NCBI RefSeq assembly: GCF_002240225.1 | Contig: NZ_CP022584.1 | Location: 2,639,501 to 2,703,500, forward strand | Origin: Paenibacillus physcomitrellae | GTDB taxonomy: Bacteria; Bacillota; Bacilli; Paenibacillales; Paenibacillaceae | DNA length: 64,000 nucleotides | Direction: 5' to 3' | Shown: piece by piece, positions 27,331 to 36,953 of the stretch | Layout: each line of letters opens with the position of its first letter | Position numbering within the stretch: the first letter of the stretch is position 1 | Translations under genes and position numbers: made by a program | Notes under the pieces: model-generated | Database searches by the model: none | Seen by the model: the letters and a program-made list of their open reading frames with translations, nothing else | Told to the model about the DNA's origin: nothing

Positions 27331-30021
27331 TCATGATTGCAGGGTGATGGACTTCGTTTTTTGTTCCCAATTTACAAAGATTCCTAGACGTTCAGACACC
27401 AGTCTAAGAGGGACTAAAGTCCTGCCATTGACGATCAAAGGTGTGACTTCAGCCGTTTGGCGTCCGCCGTTCAGAACGAATTCTTTGCTGCCTACGAACA
27501 AATCAATCAGCACACTGCCGCGGACAACGGTAATCCGTTTGCTGGACGCAATCCAGTCAGCAGATCCTCCAAAGGAATCAACCACATAGCGGATTGGCAC
27601 ATAAGTGGTTCCGTCCTTGATGACCGGAGCTGCATCGAAGGCTTTCTTCTGTCCGTTAAGGAAATAAGATTTCTGCCCAACGGTCATGGTCATTTTAGCG
27701 TCCGGATATAGGTCATCTCCGCCGGAAGGCACCGTGAACTGGATATTATCGAGCGACACACTGCCGATCATGGCCCGTTCATCCTGGCCATCCTCCAGAT
27801 TCACGAGGTAGATCCGCTTCAGCTTTGCACCGGAGGCGAGTCCATAAGGACTCAGATCAATATTGATGTTCTTCCAGCCGGTCCAATCGACCTGTTTGGC
27901 GATATCTACGTAGGTTGTTTTTCCATTATTATCGATTTCGGCCCGCAGCCAGTTCAGACTGGAGTCACCCATCACGTCAATCGACATCGCCGATGCTCCA
28001 TCTGGAATAGCGCGTCCGCTGGTTCCGTTAAACTGGGCATATGCGAACCGGCTGCCGGTGCCTGCTGTCATGTCATAGCTCAGCTGCAGCACTTTGCCGT
28101 GATTGTCCCCGCTGCTGACTACCTGCGCTTGGCCCGTTACCTGTGCAGGACTGCCTGTGAATTCAATGCTGTAGGCCAGTTTCTCAAAGTCTTCCCACGA
28201 CTGGCTGCCGGCTGCGCTGAATGCAATGACCGAGCTGAACCCGTCATAACGGGCAATCGCGTAAGCAACCTTGACGCCAGGGTTGATCGAGTTGACCGTT
28301 AACACGCCTCCGCCAACACTGGCTTTCATGCCTTTGAACTCCCATTTCAGGGCGCTGGCCGGCACATCAACCGTGCTGCCTGTCTTCAGCTTGGCTTTAG
28401 GCGTAATGGTCACCTGCGCTCCAGCCTGAAGCGGGCCGCTTTGTGCCCCCAGGCTTAAGCTGCTGAGGCTGTCTGCGCCCAGTACCGTCACTTTCGTGCT
28501 GGCCGAAGCTTGTCCGCTTACCGCTGTCAGCTGAGCTGTTCCCGGCTGTACGGCTTTAAATGTACTTCCGGTCCATACCACATTACCGTTGCTGGATTTC
28601 CAGGTTGGGCTGATCGTGGACGTATCAATCGGGTTGTAGTAAGTGTCATAGCCTTTCAGCGAATAAGTCGCTTCCTGGCCGATCAGCAGCGTTTGAGTGC
28701 CGCTTACGGTCAGGCCTTTGAGCGTGCCTTGCGGAGCGGTCGTGTAGACCCCAACGCCGTTAGCGACCTGACGCTGAACAGTTCCGCCGTTCGTTGTGGT
28801 AAACGTCAAGGTCGCATCCGTTTCACCGAGCGGACGGGAGACCAGGGTGGTAGAACCGCCGCCGTCCAGATCGAGGCCTTTCCATACGCCGATGCTGGTC
28901 ATAAAGCCTTGCAGCTCGGCTAAGGTCAAGCCGCTGCTGTTATCATTTTTCTCCGCTGTAATCAAATAAGCAAATTTACCGTCTTTGGAATATCCAATGG
29001 CTGTCCGGGCTACGGCACTGCTGCCGCTGACACCGCTCGTAGAACGGGTAAAGGAAGAAGCCTTGCCCTGATCAACAAGCAGCGTATGGCCGCTGATCAG
29101 CATCTGCAGGTCCGCCGGATTCACCAGCTTGCCGCCGGCTACCGTACGCAGCGCATAATTGGACGTAATCGGCTGGCCGACCTGCAAATGCGTTGTGATA
29201 TAGTTAGCCGCCGTACCATGAGCCCGCAAAATATAACCATCAGCCGGAACGGGTCCCGGAATAGCCGCTCCAGGCGAAATTTGCTGAATGATGCCATTCT
29301 GCACCAGCACCTCCGTCGGAGTCGTCGAAGAATCCTTCGGCCGGTCTGTTGAAGCCCAGGCGCTAGTATAAATGTACATGGCGTTAACGTGGCTGTAGCC
29401 CTTGTCCGGTTCGGTCTGGTAAGCTTCTTTGTTGATCCCGGTTAGCGGGAAGCTGGATCCGTCCGCTGCCGTTACATTCCCTTCAAACGTAAAGCTGTCG
29501 ATCGCCGGCACCCGGTTCTGATCCAGATAGAAAGCATACATGCCCTGCAGCTGATTTGGACTGGTAACGAGCGTCCCTTGAGAAACCGATGCCCCCATCG
29601 CCACGCCCTGGCCGCTGGTATTAAACACATCCCCGTTCACGCCGGCAACCGCGCCGGTCTCCTTCACCATACCGCTGACGGATTGGCGGGTCGTCACCTG
29701 GCCGTTCTTACCTGTCATCGTATCCAGCTTCACGTACGGATTCGTTAAATCAATCTGCACCACATCGGCCAGCACCTTCACCTGTTTGCCGGAGCGTGTG
29801 ACGGTGTATTGATATTTTTGAAGTTTAGCACCTGACGTAATGATATCTTCCGACAGTTTAACCGCCTGACTGCTAGCGGCATAAATCGTTGATGAATTTC
29901 CCCATAAAGGCGTTGTCCCCAGCACCGGCTGAACCCAAATCAATCCGGCCAAGGATAGGACGGCCCATTTTCTGCTTTTTTGTCCCCAGTTGTGCTTTGA
30001 CGCACCTCGTTGTTCTACCAT
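27331..30021 (-). CDS. secreted phosphodiester glycosidase (NAGPA-like) with stalk domain
   Basis: This 896-residue exported protein has a signal sequence around residues 17-37 and a NAGPA-type domain (~80-430; VAGVNGDVFN and LDLDGGGSTTLVSRP are family hallmarks). A bacterial Ig-like segment follows (LLIGQEATYSLKGYDTYY...), then a jelly-roll carbohydrate-binding-like region (~600-770). It ends in a copper-amine-oxidase-N-like stalk domain (~785-896) with the repeated pattern TYVPIRYVVDSFGG and TLVPLRLVSERLG. NAGPA domains occur in exopolysaccharide and wall-glycan metabolism; the substrate here is unknown. Confidence 0.85.
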   Translation of the reverse strand: MVEQRGASKHNWGQKSRKWAVLSLAGLIWVQPVLGTTPLWGNSSTIYAASSQAVKLSEDIITSGAKLQKYQYTVTRSGKQVKVLADVVQIDLTNPYVKLDTMTGKNGQVTTRQSVSGMVKETGAVAGVNGDVFNTSGQGVAMGASVSQGTLVTSPNQLQGMYAFYLDQNRVPAIDSFTFEGNVTAADGSSFPLTGINKEAYQTEPDKGYSHVNAMYIYTSAWASTDRPKDSSTTPTEVLVQNGIIQQISPGAAIPGPVPADGYILRAHGTAANYITTHLQVGQPITSNYALRTVAGGKLVNPADLQMLISGHTLLVDQGKASSFTRSTSGVSGSSAVARTAIGYSKDGKFAYLITAEKNDNSSGLTLAELQGFMTSIGVWKGLDLDGGGSTTLVSRPLGETDATLTFTTTNGGTVQRQVANGVGVYTTAPQGTLKGLTVSGTQTLLIGQEATYSLKGYDTYYNPIDTSTISPTWKSSNGNVVWTGSTFKAVQPGTAQLTAVSGQASASTKVTVLGADSLSSLSLGAQSGPLQAGAQVTITPKAKLKTGSTVDVPASALKWEFKGMKASVGGGVLTVNSINPGVKVAYAIARYDGFSSVIAFSAAGSQSWEDFEKLAYSIEFTGSPAQVTGQAQVVSSGDNHGKVLQLSYDMTAGTGSRFAYAQFNGTSGRAIPDGASAMSIDVMGDSSLNWLRAEIDNNGKTTYVDIAKQVDWTGWKNINIDLSPYGLASGAKLKRIYLVNLEDGQDERAMIGSVSLDNIQFTVPSGGDDLYPDAKMTMTVGQKSYFLNGQKKAFDAAPVIKDGTTYVPIRYVVDSFGGSADWIASSKRITVVRGSVLIDLFVGSKEFVLNGGRQTAEVTPLIVNGRTLVPLRLVSERLGIFVNWEQKTKSITLQS

Positions 30022-30189
30022 TTCTGAAGCGACTCTCCCATCTCTTCCGCCGTCTTCTAACGGCTGTTTCTCCTTAAACTACCAAGTCAGGAATACATCC
30101 TCTAGAATAATAGACTACAAAGTAACAAAAAAGTTACGAAAAATATTGAATTTTATGCTAGGGGAAATTTATGGAAGGGGGTTTTTGGC

Positions 30190-30247
30190 AAAAAAATAAC
30201 CTCTTTTGGTTCAAAACCTATTATCATAGGTCCGCCAAAAGAGGTTT
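30190..30247 (-). terminator. terminator after the SLH/Ig-like protein
   Basis: Minus strand: AACCTCTTTTGG...CCAAAAGAGGTT with an inner arm (ACCTATGATAATAGGT) followed by ATTTTTTT. The remaining gap to the gene at 30021 contains nothing else recognisable. Confidence 0.88.
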
Positions 30248-30278
30248 AGAGTTTAGAGTTTATACTCTCTAGTCTTCT

Positions 30279-33200
30279 TTATTGTAGAAATCTCAGTTTA
30301 TCCAATACGCGCTTGAGCATAACGGCTGCTTCGGCGCGTGTGGCCGTGCCTTTCGGATTAAAGGTGCCTGTACTGGTTCCCTGAATGATCCCCGCATTTA
30401 CCGCTTGAGCCACCACAGCCTTGGAGGCCGCAGAAATTTGTTTGTTGTCTTTAAAGCTGGACAGCACACCATTGGGGTTCAGCGAAGCATTAAGAGGCTG
30501 TCCGGCTGTGGACATCGCCCGGGTCATCATCAAGGTCATTTGCTCTCTTGTGATAAAGCTGCCCGGTTTAAAGGCCGTGCTGGACACCCCGGCCACGATC
30601 CCCGCTTTAGCCGCCGCACCGATATAACCGGCCGCCTCGGAGGATGGGGAAACGTCACCAAAAGCAGCCGCGCTCGCCTTGTCCGGCGATAAGCCAAGTC
30701 CTTTAGCGATATAGGTGGCGAATTCCGCCCGGGTAATATTTTGTTTCGGTTTAAATAAACCGCTCGCGGCCGGGTCCATAACGGACTTCGAAACCAGTTC
30801 GGAAATCGTTGTATTCGCCCAATGGTTCTGGATATCGGTAAGGTTCGCATACCCGCTTCTTGGGCCAACCAGACTGCTGCCCGACTTCAGTGTTGTCGTA
30901 AGAACCGTGTAGGCTCCGCTGGACGAAATCTTGGTTGGAACAAACAGCACCTTCTGAGTACCTCTATCATAAGCATACATAGCCGTATTGGAGACTGATA
31001 CCATTTCGTCAGTCTTCATGGATAGATCCCCCGAAACGTTCATATAGCTTAGTTCCGCAGAATCTCCTGTTCCTACACTAATAAATACATCTACCGGATC
31101 CAGCAGCGGATTCGTTGTGGCACCTTTATCACTGTTCACAACTCTTAAATTGTTTTCGGGTATGCGCTCAATCTGGAACCAGACATTTGCCGAATTAAAG
31201 CCTGATCCCAATGAAACTGCCAGATTGGAGAATTGAAGCTGATCCAGAGGCAGCAAGTACAAATAATTACCGTATTTGATGCCGAATTCCGCCTCACTGC
31301 TTCGAACGAAGGCATCCATCAATGCTTTTAAAGGAGCTCCTACATAGGCTGCTTTGTTGGTCTCAGGTACCTCAAATACTATCACCCGGGCATCTGCTGC
31401 AGAATTAGAAGCCACATAATTGTAAGCATCAGTCAGTTTGGAAACGTCTATCATATAATTATTGACGGTTTGTCCCTCTCTCGAATAACCCGATCTAGCG
31501 GTCGCTGCCCCTTTATCCAGCACATAGCCGCTTTGATTAAATTCACTGGAAGATAGAACTCTTAAATTCGGAGCTACTGCCAAGCCAGTTGTACTGCCGT
31601 TACCAGTTGTACTCCCGTTATTAGCAGAGCCTGTTGTATTTTGCACCGCCGCCTGGTTGATCGCATTCAGGCTGTTCCCCCGATTATCACTCAGAATCCC
31701 GGAAGAGCCTGGAATATATGAGAAAGTGACCGTCTGTCCGACATTTACCGGTGAACTTAGTGTGATCGTTAACGTATTCCCAATAAGGGAAGCCGACTTC
31801 AGGCTCCGATTCTGGTTATCTACCGTTACAGCGAAATAGCCGATTGAAATGCTGGAGGAAGAGGAGTTAGCCGACAGCGCATTATTAAATTGAATCTTCA
31901 TCGTATCCCCGTTAACCGTTGCACTGCTGATCCCCGCTGTTACATTTCCATACTGAACAGGTACAAGATTTAAATAACCGGCCAGTTTATTGTTCCAGTC
32001 GGAAACCCCGCCTACAGCCGAAACGTACGAAACTGTCACACTTTGTGTAGCTGTAAAGGACGAAGCAAGCGTTAAAGTCACCTGATTATTGTCAATATCA
32101 ATCGCCGTCACATAGACCGGGCTATTATTTACCAATACGGAATATTGGCTCTTTAGCGGCACATTAGTGGTGCTCAGTCCTTCATCATAGGTCAAAATAA
32201 TTTTGTTATTAGAGCCTGTAACGCTTTGAAATTGCGGAGGACGGTTATCGTTATAGTTCCTAACAAAGAAATCACTGAACGTCGGAATATCAAGCCCGCG
32301 ATAATCCTTGAGCGGGTAAGAACCCGGAGTATAGTTCACTTTAACAACGGCGTCCGCTATGGCTGAACCTGCCAGAGTGAGCGTAACCGTTGAACCGCTT
32401 TGACTGATTCCCGTAACCGAGGTCGAAGATCCATCTTGTGTTACCGTAAACTGACTGTCAGCATAAGAGGATACACTCTGCAGACTGTCTGCAAAATGCA
32501 GAACTACCGTACTGCCGGAAATATACCCGTCTTTAGGTTTCGGCATGGAAGTTTCAAGTCCATTATCGACTCCCATACTGGAGAAGGAAGCCGCTGCATT
32601 TTGACTCAGATCCGCGATCCTCAAGTAACTGCTGCTTGGACTGTAGCTGATTGTGATATTCTGTCCTACCGCTACGCCAACCTGCAGGGTGACATATACG
32701 CTATCCCCTGCCGCATACGCGCCGCTGATGTTTCTTGTCTCTCCGTTTACGGTTACGCTAAAAATATTTGCAGGCAGCGAAACCGAGTTTAAGCTCTCGT
32801 TATATTGCAGACGAATCGTATTGTTGGAATACACCTGAGCTTTCTGGATCACCGGTAATGTTTTATCTAAAGTAGCCGTAGTAAAATACCAGCCGCTTGT
32901 ACTCGTTAGTCCGGCAAAATAAGCGTTTGTAGCTGCATCCATAATCGCCGTGCGGGAAATAGTCACGTAATAACTGGAGCCTTCCGTTAAAGCCGAAGCA
33001 GGCGTAATAACTAAACTTCTTCCGCTAACGGCAGCCGTTCCTGAAAGCGGGGTTGAAGAACCATATTTATAAAGCAAGACCCCGCTGGAGCTTCCCAGAT
33101 TAAAAGTTGTCCCGGCCGCAGCTTTAATATTTGAATTGAACGTCGCTGTCAGAACCGAAGTGCCTGGAGACACGTTTGAACTGCCATTAGACGGACTCAG

Positions 33201-34049
33201 ATTACTAATGATCAATTGATTTGATGTGCTGCTGGCCGTCGTGAAGGTCCAGTTCGAGTTCGCTATGGCAGGGGTCAACACATGTTCACTGTCTTCGAAA
33301 GCACGTTCCGGAACAAAAACCGAGTAGGACGTATTATAACGCAAGCTTTGAGGCAGTGAGATAACAACGGTATTCGTCCCATTTACTGCTACAGAATTCG
33401 AGCTTACATCAATATTCTGTCTCGCGACTCCTTGTCCCTCAACGCTAATAATTCCACTTTTCTTGTCGATGATAGGCTTGCTAAATTGAATCGTCAGCCG
33501 TGCAGGAGGCTGGACATTATCCTCCCCGTTTGCTGGTGTCAGAGAAGTTACGGCTGCAGGAGCCTCCTTAGTTCGAAAGCTCCAGGTCTGATTGTCCTGA
33601 AACCCGCCATAAACCACCGTCGGATCGCCTGTATCTACAAAAGCTTCATCATCTATCGTAACGTAGTAGGTTTTCCCGGCGCTGAGCTTGGTCTTGTCCA
33701 CAGCGAGTGAAAGCACCGCCCCCCCTTCAGAAAGCAGCGTTGACTCTAGAACCCAAGCGGCAACATCGTCCTCAGGTTCAGTTGCAGCGGCATCTTTCAA
33801 ATGTGCGGAGCGGGTTACGTTATCCGGATTATTCGGATTGATCGCTACACTTGAAGTGAAGGTAGCTGTTAAAGTTATAGCTGCCTCAGACTGAGCTAAA
33901 TCAATCGTCGCCCCTGCAGCCGGTAAAGTCGGCGGAACCAAACTGCCAATAGGCAAAGGCAAAGCTTCCGCAGCCGAAACCGGTCGTAAGCCGGCAAATC
34001 CGTTAAATATAAGGGCTAAAGTCAGCAATAACCCTATCATTTTCTTCAT
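30279..34049 (-). CDS. cell-surface protein with Ig-like/SwmB repeats and C-terminal SLH domains
   Basis: About 1256 residues with a signal peptide (MIGLLLTLALIFNGFAGLRPVSAAEA). The N-terminal third has three Big_5/Ig-like modules (LTPANGEDNVQPPARLTIQF; LSPSNGSSNVSPGTSVLTA). The middle has repeated SwmB-like modules with the pattern VTVSYV/ITISYSPSS/VTFSYIPGSSG. The last ~185 residues are three SLH motifs (NITRAEFATYIAKGLGL; FITREQMTLMMTRAM; TATRAEAAVMLKRVL) that bind pyruvylated wall polymer. The start is ambiguous between TTG 34067, ATG 34049 and ATG 34040; I use 34049. Probably an adhesin or wall-associated structural protein. Confidence 0.88.
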   Translation of the reverse strand: MKKMIGLLLTLALIFNGFAGLRPVSAAEALPLPIGSLVPPTLPAAGATIDLAQSEAAITLTATFTSSVAINPNNPDNVTRSAHLKDAAATEPEDDVAAWVLESTLLSEGGAVLSLAVDKTKLSAGKTYYVTIDDEAFVDTGDPTVVYGGFQDNQTWSFRTKEAPAAVTSLTPANGEDNVQPPARLTIQFSKPIIDKKSGIISVEGQGVARQNIDVSSNSVAVNGTNTVVISLPQSLRYNTSYSVFVPERAFEDSEHVLTPAIANSNWTFTTASSTSNQLIISNLSPSNGSSNVSPGTSVLTATFNSNIKAAAGTTFNLGSSSGVLLYKYGSSTPLSGTAAVSGRSLVITPASALTEGSSYYVTISRTAIMDAATNAYFAGLTSTSGWYFTTATLDKTLPVIQKAQVYSNNTIRLQYNESLNSVSLPANIFSVTVNGETRNISGAYAAGDSVYVTLQVGVAVGQNITISYSPSSSYLRIADLSQNAAASFSSMGVDNGLETSMPKPKDGYISGSTVVLHFADSLQSVSSYADSQFTVTQDGSSTSVTGISQSGSTVTLTLAGSAIADAVVKVNYTPGSYPLKDYRGLDIPTFSDFFVRNYNDNRPPQFQSVTGSNNKIILTYDEGLSTTNVPLKSQYSVLVNNSPVYVTAIDIDNNQVTLTLASSFTATQSVTVSYVSAVGGVSDWNNKLAGYLNLVPVQYGNVTAGISSATVNGDTMKIQFNNALSANSSSSSISIGYFAVTVDNQNRSLKSASLIGNTLTITLSSPVNVGQTVTFSYIPGSSGILSDNRGNSLNAINQAAVQNTTGSANNGSTTGNGSTTGLAVAPNLRVLSSSEFNQSGYVLDKGAATARSGYSREGQTVNNYMIDVSKLTDAYNYVASNSAADARVIVFEVPETNKAAYVGAPLKALMDAFVRSSEAEFGIKYGNYLYLLPLDQLQFSNLAVSLGSGFNSANVWFQIERIPENNLRVVNSDKGATTNPLLDPVDVFISVGTGDSAELSYMNVSGDLSMKTDEMVSVSNTAMYAYDRGTQKVLFVPTKISSSGAYTVLTTTLKSGSSLVGPRSGYANLTDIQNHWANTTISELVSKSVMDPAASGLFKPKQNITRAEFATYIAKGLGLSPDKASAAAFGDVSPSSEAAGYIGAAAKAGIVAGVSSTAFKPGSFITREQMTLMMTRAMSTAGQPLNASLNPNGVLSSFKDNKQISAASKAVVAQAVNAGIIQGTSTGTFNPKGTATRAEAAVMLKRVLDKLRFLQ

Positions 34050-34209
34050 CCTTCTCAAAATCTTCAACTCCTCTTTGGTTAAGCGTTAAGTCTTATGTAC
34101 GGTCATTCTGCCCACGCGAAATAAAATAGAAAGCTACTATATTCGTCGGCAAGTTCTTATCTAATCTTTAGGAGTCTTCCAGAATTTGAGGCATCCATTT
34201 CCCCGGAAA

Positions 34210-34246
34210 ATAAAAAAAGAACAGCTGGCCTCAGGGCCGACTGTCC
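34210..34246 (-). terminator. intrinsic terminator after metK
   Basis: Minus strand: GACAGTCGGCC-CTGA-GGCCAGCTGTTC followed by TTTTTTTATTTT. Confidence 0.9.
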
Positions 34247-34312
34247 TCTAAACAAGCTAAGTATAAAGCTTTATTCTAAATGTAAAACTATCAGAGCCCG
34301 GTTGTCCCAAGC

Positions 34313-35515
34313 TTACAATCCCGCCTGCTTCTTCAGCAGCTCCGCCTTGTCTACGCGCTCCCAAGGCAGATCCAGATCCGTACGACCAAAATGGCCGTAA
34401 GCGGCTGTTTGACGGTAAATCGGACGACGCAGGTCCAGCATCGAGATGATGCCGGCAGGACGCAGGTCGAAGTTGTTGCGAACCAGCTCCACCAGCTTCT
34501 CTTCCGGCACTTTGCCTGTTCCGTAGGTGTCCACGTTAATGGAAACCGGATTCGCTACGCCGATTGCGTAAGCCAATTGGATTTCCACTTTGTCAGCCAG
34601 TCCTGCAGCCACCAGGTTCTTAGCCACATACCGCGCTGCGTATGCAGCGGAGCGATCTACCTTCGTAGGATCCTTACCGGAGAAAGCGCCGCCGCCATGG
34701 CGGGCGTAACCGCCGTAAGTATCGACGATGATTTTACGACCGGTCAAACCTGCATCCCCTTGCGGTCCGCCGATGACGAAACGGCCAGTCGGGTTGATGA
34801 AGTATTTAGTCTCTCCATCCAGCAATTCTGCAGGAACGACAGGAAGAATGACATGCTCCTTAATATCCTTCTGGATCTGCTCGAGCGTCGTATCTTCCGA
34901 GTGCTGGGTAGAAACGACAATCGTATCAACACGAGCCGGTTTGCCATCGATATACTCGATTGTGACTTGCGTTTTTCCATCCGGACGCAGATACTCCAAA
35001 GTACCGTCCTTGCGAACCTCCGACAAGCGGCGGGCAATACGGTGAGACAATGCGATAGGAAGAGGCATAAGTTCAGGTGTTTCATTCGTTGCAAAACCAA
35101 ACATCAAACCTTGGTCGCCTGCGCCGATATTGGCTGTCTCTTCAGCGACTTTAGCCGGGTCACGATCTTCAAGAGCCGCATTCACACCTTGGGCAATATC
35201 TGCCGATTGCTCGTTCAGGGACGTAAGCACAGCGCATGTATTGGAGTCGAAGCCGTATTTGGCCCGCGTATAGCCGATCTCTTTAATCGTGTTGCGTACG
35301 ATGGATGGAATATCTACATACTCTGATTTCGTGCTGATCTCGCCAATGACCAGAACCAGACCAGTCGCTACGGAAACCTCGCAGGCCACACGCGCATTCG
35401 GGTCATTCGCCAGGAAAGCGTCAAGAACCGCATCAGAGATTTGGTCACAAATTTTATCCGGATGTCCTTCGGTTACAGACTCGGAAGTAAATAGGTGTCG
35501 CCCTTGTATGGACAT
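34313..35515 (-). CDS. metK: S-adenosylmethionine synthetase
   Basis: MetK makes SAM from methionine and ATP. The 400-residue enzyme shows [29 protein letters not shown] (ATP/methionine binding) and the P-loop-like [19 protein letters not shown]. The length is standard. GGGAGG precedes the ATG. Unlike many Firmicute metK genes, I see no S-box (SAM-I) riboswitch in the ~210 bases upstream; only a terminator hairpin is present. Confidence 0.98.
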   Translation of the reverse strand: MSIQGRHLFTSESVTEGHPDKICDQISDAVLDAFLANDPNARVACEVSVATGLVLVIGEISTKSEYVDIPSIVRNTIKEIGYTRAKYGFDSNTCAVLTSLNEQSADIAQGVNAALEDRDPAKVAEETANIGAGDQGLMFGFATNETPELMPLPIALSHRIARRLSEVRKDGTLEYLRPDGKTQVTIEYIDGKPARVDTIVVSTQHSEDTTLEQIQKDIKEHVILPVVPAELLDGETKYFINPTGRFVIGGPQGDAGLTGRKIIVDTYGGYARHGGGAFSGKDPTKVDRSAAYAARYVAKNLVAAGLADKVEIQLAYAIGVANPVSINVDTYGTGKVPEEKLVELVRNNFDLRPAGIISMLDLRRPIYRQTAAYGHFGRTDLDLPWERVDKAELLKKQAGL

Positions 35516-35567
35516 GAATGTTCAACCTCCCATAAGGATAGTATGGCTCCCGCCTGACCACCCTACA

Positions 35568-35600
35568 CAAAAAATGAACCTTTTCCGAATGGAAAAGGTT
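35568..35600 (-). terminator. terminator-like hairpin in front of metK
   Basis: Minus strand: AACCTTTTCC-ATTC-GGAAAAGGTT then CATTTTTT, ending only about 50 bases before the metK start. It is either the terminator of the upstream spore-protein transcript or an attenuator of metK. Confidence 0.75.
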
Positions 35601-35728
35601 GTTATACAAGCCTTACGTTTATTATCTTATTTAAAAACATAACTGTCAATCAATAGCCTGCGGAAATCAAGCCGATTTTGGCGAAATCCGCCGCTGTCAT
35701 GATTGACATTTGAAGGCTGTCATAGCTG

Positions 35729-36001
35729 TTATAACAGGGATTGTTTCTCCGCCTGGGCTACCAGACGTTTGGTGATTTCCCCGCCGACCGAACCATTCTC
35801 ACGCGAAGTCAGATGCCCCCAGTAGCTGGATCGGGAAGCTCCTTCCCCGAATGCGCCCAGTTCCCCGGCAAACTCTGTATCGCCAAAACCGCCGCCCCCA
35901 TACCCCACAGGCAGGCCAAACTCAGCTGCGATTTCATATTTCATTTGTTGGATGGCATCCTTTGCTTCCGGAATAAGCTTACGATTATTGCTTCTAGCCA
36001 T
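35729..36001 (-). CDS. alpha/beta-type small acid-soluble spore protein
   Basis: SASPs coat spore DNA and protect it. The 90-residue protein has the N-terminal helix ([23 protein letters not shown]) and the C-terminal signature [16 protein letters not shown]. The germination-protease site region is FGL/EFGLP-like. Between the two is a Gly-rich insert (residues ~32-60, [12 protein letters not shown]) longer than in typical SASPs. GGAGG precedes the ATG. Forespore (sigma-G) expression is expected but the promoter was not identified. Confidence 0.9.
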   Translation of the reverse strand: MARSNNRKLIPEAKDAIQQMKYEIAAEFGLPVGYGGGGFGDTEFAGELGAFGEGASRSSYWGHLTSRENGSVGGEITKRLVAQAEKQSLL

Positions 36002-36153
36002 AATAAAACACCTCCAGATGATATTTGTTCCCTGATACGTGTATTATGCCGCCTGGCCGGAGACATACACGTATGAATCATTGTTAAACAGGGAAAAACA
36101 TACCTGGAGGCTTATGAAAATATTTAGGCCAATGCCAATGCTAATGCTAAAGC

Positions 36154-36672
36154 TTATTTGCTAATCGTATACCCGCCTCTAACCATGACAGTCAAACTGG
36201 TGGTTACGCCATCCTGCACCATAATGCCGCGGCCATCTCTTGGAAAAGAGAGCAGATGGTTATTGCCTACCGGCTTGCCATCCATAATATCCGTTCCGTC
36301 TGTCAGGTCCGCAACCCCGTTAGAGTCGGTGCTGTAAATCGCCGCTTTGCCTACACGGACAATAAATTCCGCGCCAGCTTTAGCGATCAGCTTCTCGCCC
36401 GGCTTAACCGTTACCACTTCAACCGCTTCGCTGTTAGCGGACGAACCGGAGCCGCTTCCCGTAGAAGGTGAAGTCGGAACCGTTGGCGTCTTGCCGTTCA
36501 GAGCGGCTTGAATTTGCTGATCCACGTAACTCTTCGTTACTACAGGATCGTCAGCCGTACCCGGCTGGACACTTGTTCCAGCGCCCTCGGCATTTTTATT
36601 CAGAAGCGACCCGGCCCAAAGACCGCCGCCGATCAATACAACTGCTGCTGTAACTTTCCAAACTCTGTTCAT
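36154..36672 (-). CDS. small exported or membrane-anchored protein of unknown function
   Basis: This 172-residue protein has an N-terminal hydrophobic segment (VTAAVVLIGGGLWAGSLL), a Ser/Gly/Thr-rich linker (~65-83) and a compact C-terminal domain (VVTVKPGEKLIAKAGAEFIVRVGKAA... DGRGIMVQDGVTTSLTVMVRGGY) that looks beta-rich. AGGAGG precedes the ATG. I do not recognise a characterised family. Confidence 0.8.
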   Translation of the reverse strand: MNRVWKVTAAVVLIGGGLWAGSLLNKNAEGAGTSVQPGTADDPVVTKSYVDQQIQAALNGKTPTVPTSPSTGSGSGSSANSEAVEVVTVKPGEKLIAKAGAEFIVRVGKAAIYSTDSNGVADLTDGTDIMDGKPVGNNHLLSFPRDGRGIMVQDGVTTSLTVMVRGGYTISK

Positions 36673-36953
36673 AAGTTCCTCCTAAACACATCATTCATTC
36701 TTTTCTATCGGATATTTTGATAGTTTTAATGATAGGAGGTTTTTGGAAGAGTTACAACCCTGCAATAGACCTGATTGTTGGGATGAACTTATAAATCGCC
36801 CTATACAGCTTACTGCGGGTCGAGTGTTCTTACAACCGCTGTTGTCTCCAAAATTATAGGAATCTATATCTAATGTTAAATTTCGGAGACAAAGGCGGAC
36901 GCTTCGCTTCTCCAGAATCACACGACCCCTCCGCTGAGTTAAGGGTTATAAAT
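36673..36953. other. 281-base gap, no feature seen
   Basis: A 76-codon open stretch on the minus strand here is Cys/Ser-rich, lacks a ribosome binding site and ends within the previous gene's upstream region. I do not regard it as a gene. No terminator or RNA is convincing. Confidence 0.5.

Noticed and set aside
34391-35326. 311-codon open frame antisense to metK
   Set aside because: Shadow of metK; no independent support.
35516-35728. SAM-I (S-box) or T-box leader before metK
   Set aside because: The conserved S-box core and T-box sequence are absent; only a terminator hairpin is visible.
36691-36921. 76-codon minus-strand open frame
   Set aside because: No ribosome binding site, improbable composition, no recognisable similarity.
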